5,012 bases of DNA, taken from positions 1 to 5,012 of the forward strand of contig JAFOAB010000334.1 of NCBI GenBank assembly GCA_017382555.1. The letters run 5' to 3'. The notes below the pieces were generated by a model. The model was given only the letters and a program-made list of their open reading frames with translations. It ran no database searches and was not told the origin of the DNA. The stretch is from Clostridia bacterium (lineage in GTDB: Bacteria > Bacillota > Clostridia > Oscillospirales > CAG-272). Both the position numbers and the translations under genes were made by a program. This document shows, one piece after another, positions 1 through 5,012 of this stretch. Numbering within the stretch: position 1 is the stretch's first letter; each line of letters starts with the position of its first letter.

Positions 1-731
1 ATATAATCCATATTAAGGAACGTTTCTCTAATCGCATTTACTGCGTTAAGACCGCAGGTTGCCGCGTAAAGCGCATTTCTGCCCAAATGGGGAGCTCCGC
101 CCGCGTGCGCCGCCTTGCCCTTGTAAATTATGGTTTTGGCGATACAACCAATGTGGCAACCCTTGCTGATGGAAAATCTGCCGCCCGCGTGTACCATAAA
201 GGCAAGGTCAACGCCGTCGAAATATCCGCGGGAAAGAAATTCGCTTTTTCCGCCGAAATATTTGATAACGCCTTGCTTTTTCAGCTCGGAGCGGTATTCT
301 ATCTCAAGCAGCTCCTCTGCGGGAACGGCGCAAAGCTTGATCTTGCCGCAAAGTCCGTCAAGCACGCGCTTGTCGGTAAGCGCGGCAGCAATGCCGTAAA
401 GGGAAGCGCTGTGCGTGTTGTGTCCGCAAGCGTGTACTGCACCCGTCTCCTTATCGGATTCGGGATGCTCGGGGCAGATTACGGAGTCCATCTCGCCAAG
501 CACAAGAACGCAAGGTCCTTCCTTGCCCGTGTCTATATCCACGTAAAAGCCGGGGACGTTGCCCGCCTCGTGTACCTCATAGCCAAGTGCCTCGTACTTT
601 GCCTTGAGATGTGCGTGGGTCTTCCATTCCTTGTAGCCCGTTTCAGGATTGTTCCATATGTATCTTTCGGTTTCAAGAATACTATCGCGGTATTTGTCTA
701 CCGCTTCGTTAATTATTTTTACTGTATCCAC
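1..731 (-). CDS. M20-family (M20D/AbgB-like) amidohydrolase/metallopeptidase, 3'-truncated by window edge
   Basis: This is the N-terminal 243 codons of a zinc-dependent amidohydrolase of peptidase family M20, subgroup M20D (AbgB, HipO and amino-acid amidohydrolase relatives). These cytoplasmic enzymes hydrolyse N-acyl amino acids or small peptides; the substrate cannot be read from sequence. Reading the minus strand from GTG at 731 gives an unbroken frame. It contains GEMDS (about residues 79-83, metal-ligand Asp region), HACGHNTH (100-107, the Cys/His metal site typical of M20D), PAEE (137-140, catalytic or ligand Glu pair), MVHAG (179-183, conserved His) and KAAHAGGAPHLGRNAL (206-221, start of the dimerisation/lid domain). 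The order and spacing match an intact M20D N-terminus; the rest, including the last metal ligand, lies outside. GTG is chosen because GGAGG (738-742) sits 6 nt upstream; the ATG at 744-742 is out of frame. The gene is divergent from the DUF512-der-obg unit and has its own promoter. A plus-strand open frame at 87-821 is only its shadow. Confidence 0.9.
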   Translation of the reverse strand, partial: MDTVKIINEAVDKYRDSILETERYIWNNPETGYKEWKTHAHLKAKYEALGYEVHEAGNVPGFYVDIDTGKEGPCVLVLGEMDSVICPEHPESDKETGAVHACGHNTHSASLYGIAAALTDKRVLDGLCGKIKLCAVPAEELLEIEYRSELKKQGVIKYFGGKSEFLSRGYFDGVDLAFMVHAGGRFSISKGCHIGCIAKTIIYKGKAAHAGGAPHLGRNALYAATCGLNAVNAIRETFLNMDY

Positions 732-737
732 AGTATG

Positions 738-742
738 CCTCC
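738..742 (-). promoter_or_regulatory. Ribosome-binding site of the M20 amidohydrolase
   Basis: On the minus strand GGAGG is followed by six bases and then GTG at 731-729. This spacing fixes the non-ATG start of the amidohydrolase. Confidence 0.75.
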
Positions 743-761
743 ATATGGTTTATGTAACATA

Positions 762-790
762 AGTATACTACTATATCTATATTTTGTAAA
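762..790 (-). promoter_or_regulatory. Sigma-A-type promoter for the M20 amidohydrolase
   Basis: On the minus strand, TTTACA (790-785) is followed by exactly 17 bases and then TATACT (767-762). Each hexamer is one mismatch from the sigma-A/sigma-70 consensus. Transcription would start near 755 and leave a leader of about 24 nt containing the GGAGG at 742-738. The -10 hexamer lies inside the left arm of a 13-bp inverted repeat (756-768), so a protein bound there could block this promoter. The match is seen in the sequence; promoter activity is inferred. Confidence 0.7.
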
Positions 791-812
791 GAATTTTATT
801 TTAAGTATTGCA

Positions 813-841
813 GTTTTGTAAGATTTATGGTTTAATATAAT
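813..841 (+). promoter_or_regulatory. Candidate promoter for the DUF512-lipoprotein-der-obg unit
   Basis: A perfect -10 hexamer, TATAAT, lies at 836-841. At 17-bp spacing the -35 position (813-818) reads GTTTTG, a poor match; TTGTAA at 816-821 is better but only 14 bp away. A second -10-like TATACT lies at 845-850 in the right repeat arm, also without a good -35. Start sites would be near 848 or 857, giving leaders of about 26 or 17 nt before the TTG at 874. A promoter is expected here because this is the divergent upstream end of the gene cluster, but which hexamers are used is uncertain. Confidence 0.4.
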
Positions 842-861
842 CTGTATACTTATGTTTGAAT

Positions 862-866
862 GGAGG
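862..866 (+). promoter_or_regulatory. Ribosome-binding site that decides the DUF512 TTG start
   Basis: GGAGG is followed by seven bases and then TTG at 874-876. The in-frame TTG at 856-858 would place this site inside the coding region and has no Shine-Dalgarno sequence of its own, so the start at 874 is preferred. Confidence 0.75.
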
Positions 867-873
867 CGGTATT

Positions 874-2178
874 TTGGTACGCATCACAGAGGTAGAGAAA
901 AATTCTCTTGCCGCGAAAAACGGAATATGCGTTGATGATACGCTTATCAGTGTAAACGGCCACGAGATCAGAGACGTGCTTGACTACCGCTTTTATTTGA
1001 CGGAGGCAAGAGTTGCACTTGAAATCGAGCGAGAAGGTATTCGCTTTGAGGTTGTAATCAAGAAGGACGAATACGATGATATCGGTCTTGATTTCGAAAC
1101 GCCTCTTATGGATAAAAAGAAGACCTGCAAGAATAAATGCATCTTCTGCTTTATCGACCAGATGCCCAAGGGCATGCGCGATACGCTTTACTTCAAGGAC
1201 GATGACGAGCGACTTTCTTTTCTGCACGGCAATTACGTGACGCTTACAAATCTTCAAGACAGAGACATTGACCGCATTGTTGAAATGCACCTTTCTCCGG
1301 TTAATATTTCCGTTCATACGACAGATCCCGACCTTCGTGTAAAAATGATGAAGAACAAGCGTGCGGGCGAGGTGCTTTCATATATTCCGCGTTTAACTGC
1401 CGCGAATATTGAGGTAAATGCGCAAATAGTTCTTTGTAAGGGATATAATGACGGTGAGGCGCTTAAGCGTACTCTCTCCGACCTTGCGGCAATTACCCCG
1501 AAGCTCAACAGTGTTTCCGTTGTTCCCGCAGGACTTACCGACCACCGCGAGGGGCTTTGCCCGCTCACTCATTTTTCTGACGATGATTGTGCGGAGTGTA
1601 TTGACATAATCAACTCCTTCGGTGACAAAATGCGCGAGGAGCATGGTGAGCGCACCTTCTTTGCTTCCGATGAGTTTTATCTCAGATGCGGCAGGGAGCT
1701 TCCCGAGGAGGCGTTTTACGAGGGCTACCCTCAGCTTGAAAACGGTGTCGGTATGTGCACGCTGTTTGTTGAGGATTCTCTGTACGCACTTGATTCTATT
1801 GACGGGGACGTAACGTCTCGCACTGTCAGTATCGCAACGGGACACGCCGCCTACCCAATACTCAGCCAGCTTGCAAAGCGCATTGAGAAAAAGTATGATG
1901 GTATGCGCTGTAACGTATACGCCGTTGATAATTTGACCTTTGGTAAAAGCATAACCGTTTCCGGTCTTTTGACAGGTAAGGATATACTTGCCGCTCTAAA
2001 GGATAAGGAGCTTGGGGAAGAGCTGTTTATACCGATAAATTGCCTGCGCACAGGCGTTGGTGATTTCCTTGACGGAATGTATCCGTCTGAGCTTTCCGAG
2101 GCTCTCGGTGTCAAAATTACCGCTTGCGACGGTGCAGAGGAGCTTGTATCCCATATCCTCGGAAAGGATATGCGGTGA
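874..2178 (+). CDS. DUF512 family protein: N-terminal PDZ-like domain plus radical SAM-like Fe-S core
   Basis: This 434-residue protein is a full-length member of the DUF512 (PF04459) family. Residues 1-65 resemble a PDZ fold (ITEVEKNSLAAKNGI, DDTLISVNGHEIRD). A CxxxCxxC cluster follows at Cys85, Cys89 and Cys92 within CKNKCIFCFIDQMPKGMR, the radical SAM-like [4Fe-4S] signature. Next come family hallmarks: TLYFKDDDERLSFLHGNYVT (104-123), ISVHTTDPDLR (145-155) and, in the DUF512 region, FASDEFYL (263-270) and TVSGLLTGKD (361-370). It is cytoplasmic, with no signal or membrane segment. It is presumably an Fe-S oxidoreductase or radical enzyme, but no reaction is established for the family. In Clostridia this family often sits directly upstream of der, which hints at a translation or ribosome link. 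The start is TTG at 874, fixed by GGAGG at 862-866; an in-frame TTG at 856 would add six residues but lacks a ribosome-binding site. Its stop overlaps the next gene's GTG. Confidence 0.92.
   Translation: MVRITEVEKNSLAAKNGICVDDTLISVNGHEIRDVLDYRFYLTEARVALEIEREGIRFEVVIKKDEYDDIGLDFETPLMDKKKTCKNKCIFCFIDQMPKGMRDTLYFKDDDERLSFLHGNYVTLTNLQDRDIDRIVEMHLSPVNISVHTTDPDLRVKMMKNKRAGEVLSYIPRLTAANIEVNAQIVLCKGYNDGEALKRTLSDLAAITPKLNSVSVVPAGLTDHREGLCPLTHFSDDDCAECIDIINSFGDKMREEHGERTFFASDEFYLRCGRELPEEAFYEGYPQLENGVGMCTLFVEDSLYALDSIDGDVTSRTVSIATGHAAYPILSQLAKRIEKKYDGMRCNVYAVDNLTFGKSITVSGLLTGKDILAALKDKELGEELFIPINCLRTGVGDFLDGMYPSELSEALGVKITACDGAEELVSHILGKDMR
2161..2167 (+). promoter_or_regulatory. Ribosome-binding site of the lipoprotein gene, inside the DUF512 3' end
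   Basis: GGAAAGG lies seven bases before the GTG at 2175. It supports this start over an ATG at 2124 in the same frame, which would put a charged 17-residue extension in front of a standard lipoprotein signal peptide. Confidence 0.6.
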
Positions 2179-2972
2179 AAAGATATATTGCTTTAATTAT
2201 TGCTTTGATGCTTATTTTATCCTCATGCGGTAAAGGGACAGAAGAATCTACTACAGCTGTTACGACCGAGCCGATTACAGAGACGGATGGCGTTACAACA
2301 GTAACGGAGGAGGTTATCGTGCCTCCGTCAGCGGCGCCTATTATTGAGCTTGTAACCGTTAAGGAGAGCATCGGCTCTGCCTCTTCAAGCACCAAGACCT
2401 TTATTTATCCCAAGGTCACTATTGCCGATAATAACGATCTCACCGTTATGATAAACAGAGAAATCGAATCGGCTTGCGCTAACCTTTTCAAGCGCTCGGT
2501 ACCCGGTGCGGCTTCCATGGTGAGTGGCGGCTCGGAGATTTTTTACAAGACTACGGAATGCAATTACGTTTTGCATAACGATAAGTGGCTTTCGGTAGAG
2601 TTTTACGTCGCCATTGATATCTTTGGCGGTGTGGTCGATGAAATGCCCGACAAGGCGTATTCCGCCATTACCATCGATCTTGAAAGCGGCAGCGTTATGT
2701 ATGCGGAAAAGTTCATTAAGGACCTTGATAAGCTCAAAAAGGCATTGCTTGACGGCGAGTTTACGTTAATGAACAGCGTCACCTTGACAGCTTCGGATCT
2801 TGAGGCGGCACTCGTTCAGTATAGGGCCGATTACGGAATTTACCCCTCCGTTTATTTTGGGGAGGAAAGCGTTACCGTTTGCGTGGAGCTTGCCAAGCTT
2901 CAGGGCGGTTATGCGCTATACAGTATTTCTGCCGATAAGGCAACAGATTATTTTACCGATTTTATCGGTTAA
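2175..2972 (+). CDS. Putative secreted lipoprotein of unknown function (possibly DUF4163/DUF3298, RsiV-like)
   Basis: This 265-residue protein starts with a type II signal peptide: MKR, a hydrophobic stretch at about 4-15, and lipobox LSSC with the lipidated Cys at 18. It should be anchored to the outer face of the membrane. A Thr/Glu-rich linker (about 20-50) follows, then a globular region of about 210 residues. That part contains KTFIYPKVTIADNNDLTVMI (about 76-95), a pattern of a strand followed by a helix, and later VAIDIFGG, AITIDLESGSVM and a Tyr-rich C-terminus (YRADYGIYPSVYFGEE). This vaguely recalls the DUF4163/DUF3298 pair found in RsiV-like and other Firmicute extracytoplasmic proteins (peptide N-terminus, then an 'ITIDL.SG..' strand), but the resemblance is by eye and weak. 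No catalytic motif is visible. GTG at 2175 is chosen because it gives a clean signal peptide and overlaps the DUF512 stop by 4 bp (GTGA), indicating translational coupling. Its role among ribosome-assembly genes is unknown. Confidence 0.85.
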   Translation: MKRYIALIIALMLILSSCGKGTEESTTAVTTEPITETDGVTTVTEEVIVPPSAAPIIELVTVKESIGSASSSTKTFIYPKVTIADNNDLTVMINREIESACANLFKRSVPGAASMVSGGSEIFYKTTECNYVLHNDKWLSVEFYVAIDIFGGVVDEMPDKAYSAITIDLESGSVMYAEKFIKDLDKLKKALLDGEFTLMNSVTLTASDLEAALVQYRADYGIYPSVYFGEESVTVCVELAKLQGGYALYSISADKATDYFTDFIG

Positions 2973-2984
2973 GGATGTGATATA

Positions 2985-4319
2985 ATGGGAAAACCAGTAT
3001 TTGCTATTGTGGGTCGTCCAAACGTTGGAAAAAGTACCCTCTTTAATAAGCTTATCGGCGAGCGCCGTTCCATTGTTGAGGACGTTCCCGGAGTTACCCG
3101 TGACCGTATATACGGTGAGGGCGAATGGCTTAATAAAAAATTCGTTATAATTGATACGGGCGGAATTGAGCCTAAGTCAGAGGACGTTATTCTCAAGCAG
3201 ATGCGCCTTCAGTCCGAGCTTGCTATTGCCGCCGCAGACGTTATTTTCTTTATGTGTGACGTAAGAAGCGGTCTGCTTGCCGATGACAGAGAGATCGCGC
3301 TTATGCTTAAGCGCTCCAATAAGCCGATCATCACCCTCGTTAATAAGGTTGATGCTGTCGGTGCTCTTCCCGCAGAGTTTTACGAGTTCTACGAGCTTGG
3401 TATCGGTGAGGATGTCATCGCGCTTTCCTCCATCCACGGAAGCGGTACGGGAGATCTTCTCGACCTCGCGTTTGAGCTTTGCCCCAATGGCGATGAGGAG
3501 GAAAAGGACGACGACGTTATAAACGTAGCCGTTATCGGTAAGCCGAATGCAGGTAAGAGCTCCATCGTTAACCGTATACTCGGTGACAACAGGCACATCG
3601 TTTCCAACATTGCCGGTACCACCCGAGATGCCGTTGACTCTTATCATGAAAACGAGTTTGGTAAATTCAACTTTATAGATACTGCGGGTATCCGTAAGCA
3701 GAGCAAGATAGAGGACAGAATAGAGCATTTTTCTGTTCTGAGAGCAAAAGCGGCCGTTGAGCGTGCCGACGTATGCCTTATCGTTATCGATGCCTACGAG
3801 GGAATTACCGATCAGGACGAGAAGATTGCGGGTATCGCACACGAGGCGGGCAAGGCTTGTATTATTCTCCTTAACAAGTGGGATCTTGTTGAAAAGGATA
3901 ACAAGACCGTACGCGAGTTTGAAAAGAAGATCTACGATTCGCTTTCCTATATGACATATGCTCCTATCATCTTCGTTTCCGCAATGACGGGACAGAGAAT
4001 GCATAACGAGCTCTTTAAGCAGATCGTATACGTTGATAATCAGGCGAAGACCAGAATCACTACCGGTCTTCTCAATGATATGCAGAACGATGCGGAGGCC
4101 CGTCATCAGCCTCCGTCCGACAAGGGTAAGCGTCTTAAGATCTACTACGTTACCCAGTCCGGAGTTCAGCCTCCCACGTTCGTTTATTTCTGCAACGATG
4201 CGGAGCTTTTCCACTTCTCGTATCAGCGATACCTCGAAAACAGAATTCGCGAGACATTCGGATTCAAGGGTACTCCTATCAAGATAGTTGTACGTGAGCG
4301 CGGAGACAAGGAGGACTGA
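2985..4319 (+). CDS. der: Ribosome assembly GTPase Der (EngA), tandem G domains
   Basis: Der (EngA) is an essential cytoplasmic GTPase needed for maturation of the 50S ribosomal subunit. The 444 residues match the usual length. G domain 1 has the P-loop GRPNVGKST (10-18), switch I PGVTRDR (35-41), DTGG (57-60), NKVD (120-123) and SSIHGSG (148-154). An acidic linker (about 169-177, DEEEKDDD) leads to G domain 2: GKPNAGKSS (185-193), AGTTRDA (210-216), DTAG (232-235), NKWD (297-300) and SAMTG (332-336). The C-terminal KH-like domain occupies roughly 350-440 and ends in the family's conserved FGFKGTPIKIVVRER stretch. All nucleotide-binding motifs are intact; Ala in the second P-loop (NAGKSS rather than NVGKSS) should be tolerated. 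The ATG at 2985 is 12 bp after the lipoprotein stop, preceded by AAGGA about 9 nt upstream. obg follows 3 bp after the stop. A 508-codon antisense frame (3177-4703) is a shadow. Confidence 0.98.
   Translation: MGKPVFAIVGRPNVGKSTLFNKLIGERRSIVEDVPGVTRDRIYGEGEWLNKKFVIIDTGGIEPKSEDVILKQMRLQSELAIAAADVIFFMCDVRSGLLADDREIALMLKRSNKPIITLVNKVDAVGALPAEFYEFYELGIGEDVIALSSIHGSGTGDLLDLAFELCPNGDEEEKDDDVINVAVIGKPNAGKSSIVNRILGDNRHIVSNIAGTTRDAVDSYHENEFGKFNFIDTAGIRKQSKIEDRIEHFSVLRAKAAVERADVCLIVIDAYEGITDQDEKIAGIAHEAGKACIILLNKWDLVEKDNKTVREFEKKIYDSLSYMTYAPIIFVSAMTGQRMHNELFKQIVYVDNQAKTRITTGLLNDMQNDAEARHQPPSDKGKRLKIYYVTQSGVQPPTFVYFCNDAELFHFSYQRYLENRIRETFGFKGTPIKIVVRERGDKED
4308..4314 (+). promoter_or_regulatory. Consensus ribosome-binding site of obg, inside the der 3' end
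   Basis: AAGGAGG, a full Shine-Dalgarno consensus, is formed by the last codons of der. It lies 8 nt before the obg ATG at 4323. It is the strongest such site in the window, suggesting efficient obg translation from the der transcript. Confidence 0.8.
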
Positions 4320-4322
4320 TAA

Positions 4323-5012
4323 ATGTTTATTGACCTTATTACGATCTATACGAAGGCGGGAAACGGCGGTAACGGCGCTATTTCCTTCCGACGTGAAAAA
4401 TACGTTCCCAACGGCGGTCCCGACGGCGGTGATGGCGGTAGGGGAGGTAACATTATTTTCTATGCAGATGAGGGCTCGAACACTCTTCTTTCCTTCCGTT
4501 ATAAGCGCAAGTTTGTTGCGGAAAACGGACAGAACGGTATGGGCGGTAAAATGCACGGTAAGAACGGTGAGGACGTTCGCATTCCCGTTCCCCCCGGAAC
4601 CCTTATCAAGGATAAGGAAACTGGCAGACTGCTTTGCGATATAGGCGCGGGTGAGGAAAAGATAATTTGCCGCGGCGGTAAGGGCGGTTGGGGCAACAGA
4701 CATTTTGCAACCCCTACCCGTCAGATCCCTCGCTTTGCGAAAAACGGCACCAAGGGCGAGGAAAGAGAGCTTACTCTAGAATTAAAGATGCTTGCGGACG
4801 TTGGACTTATCGGCCTTCCGAGCGTTGGTAAATCCTCCGTGCTTTCCCGTATAAGCTCCGCAAAGCCCAAAATTGCCGCTTATCACTTTACCACGCTTTC
4901 CCCCAACCTTGGAGTTGTTGCGGTTGGTGAGGGCAGAGGTTTTGTGTGCGCAGACGTGCCCGGACTTATCGAGGGCGCCTCCGAGGGACTTGGTCTCGGA
5001 CTTGCTTTCTTG
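4323..5012 (+). CDS. obg: GTPase Obg (ObgE/CgtA), 3'-truncated by window edge
   Basis: This is the first 230 residues of Obg, a conserved GTPase that binds the 50S subunit late in its assembly and links ribosome maturation to growth and stress status. The glycine-rich Obg domain covers residues 1-157: KAGNGGNGAISFRREKYVPN (11-30), then GGPDGGDGGRGG (31-42), VPPGT (89-93), RGGKGGWGN (117-125) and HFATPTRQIP (127-136). The G domain begins with LADVGLIG and the P-loop LPSVGKSS (165-172), followed by switch I HFTTLSPNLG (188-197) and DVPGLIEGAS (211-220, G3). The remaining NKxD, SAx and C-terminal regions lie beyond the window. The PSVGKS form of the P-loop is normal for Firmicutes. The segment after G3 reads GLGLGLAFL (223-230), where many Obg proteins have GLGHxFL. 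The ATG at 4323 sits 3 bp after the der stop and 8 nt after AAGGAGG. In many bacteria obg lies by rplU-rpmA; here it follows der. Confidence 0.97.
   Translation, partial: MFIDLITIYTKAGNGGNGAISFRREKYVPNGGPDGGDGGRGGNIIFYADEGSNTLLSFRYKRKFVAENGQNGMGGKMHGKNGEDVRIPVPPGTLIKDKETGRLLCDIGAGEEKIICRGGKGGWGNRHFATPTRQIPRFAKNGTKGEERELTLELKMLADVGLIGLPSVGKSSVLSRISSAKPKIAAYHFTTLSPNLGVVAVGEGRGFVCADVPGLIEGASEGLGLGLAFL

Larger units (their letters stand above)
756..856. repeat. 13-bp perfect inverted repeat spanning the divergent promoters
   Basis: AACATAAGTATAC at 756-768 is repeated exactly in inverted orientation as GTATACTTATGTT at 844-856, with 75 bp between the arms. Each arm contains TATACT reading outward. 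On the left arm this is the -10 of the amidohydrolase promoter; on the right arm it lies just before the DUF512 gene. The long AT-rich gap and the absence of a T-run argue against a terminator. Paired operators for a shared regulator, or duplicated promoter cores, are both possible. No regulator is encoded in the window. Confidence 0.6.

Noticed and set aside
87..821. A 244-codon plus-strand open frame.
   Set aside because: The opposite strand encodes M20D motifs in the correct order with a promoter and ribosome-binding site. The plus-strand frame also runs through the divergent promoter region.
732..873. Possible small RNA, riboswitch or terminator in the divergent spacer.
   Set aside because: I see only AT-rich promoter-like sequence. 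There is no GC-rich hairpin followed by a T-run, and the predicted leaders are too short for a riboswitch.
2978..2986. A perfect extended -10 sequence, TGATATAAT, just before der.
   Set aside because: A start site about 7 bp downstream would lie after the der ATG at 2985, and there is no matching -35. It is more likely the chance product of the translation-start region.
4362..4450. Dense GGCGGT/GGTGGT-like repeats.
   Set aside because: These are glycine codons of the conserved Gly-rich Obg domain, not a DNA repeat element.
3177..4703. A 508-codon minus-strand open frame lying opposite der and the start of obg.
   Set aside because: It is longer than der but lies wholly antisense to two unmistakable conserved GTPase genes. 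Its translation shows no recognisable domain, and long antisense frames arise easily from the codon bias of the sense genes.
4812..4836. Ser in place of Asn in the Obg P-loop (PSVGKS).
   Set aside because: B. subtilis Obg has the same PSVGKS form, so this is normal for Firmicutes.

Overview
The window looks like a chromosomal housekeeping segment of an anaerobic, low-to-mid GC Firmicute, most likely class Clostridia (Oscillospirales/Ruminococcaceae-like). Three things suggest this. The ribosome-binding sites are strong GGAGG/AAGGAGG types. There is a clostridial-type DUF512 protein (PDZ plus radical SAM-like) in the same unit as der, an arrangement known from Clostridia. The Der and Obg sequences are of Firmicute type. 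The taxon is inferred from these features, not measured.

Layout: positions 1-731 hold the N-terminal 243 codons of a minus-strand M20-family amidohydrolase/peptidase, which starts at GTG and runs off the left edge. Positions 732-873 form an AT-rich divergent control region. It has a good sigma-A-type promoter for the amidohydrolase, a weaker candidate for the rightward genes, and a perfect 13-bp inverted repeat whose arms lie at the two promoters. From 874 to the right edge, four plus-strand genes are tightly packed: a DUF512 protein (TTG start), a lipoprotein of unknown function (GTG start, 4-bp overlap), der/engA (12-bp gap) and obg (3-bp gap, cut by the window end).

The four rightward genes have no gap long enough for a terminator and are probably one operon. 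Der and Obg are both GTPases of late 50S ribosomal subunit assembly, so the unit has a ribosome-biogenesis theme. The DUF512 protein is a frequent but biochemically uncharacterised partner of der in Clostridia. The lipoprotein faces the outside of the cell and does not fit that theme.

I see no RNA gene, CRISPR array, insertion sequence, phage element or defence system. Nothing here amounts to a clearly new biological system. The items most worth checking are the symmetric divergent control region, the der-obg adjacency, and the lipoprotein placed between DUF512 and der.
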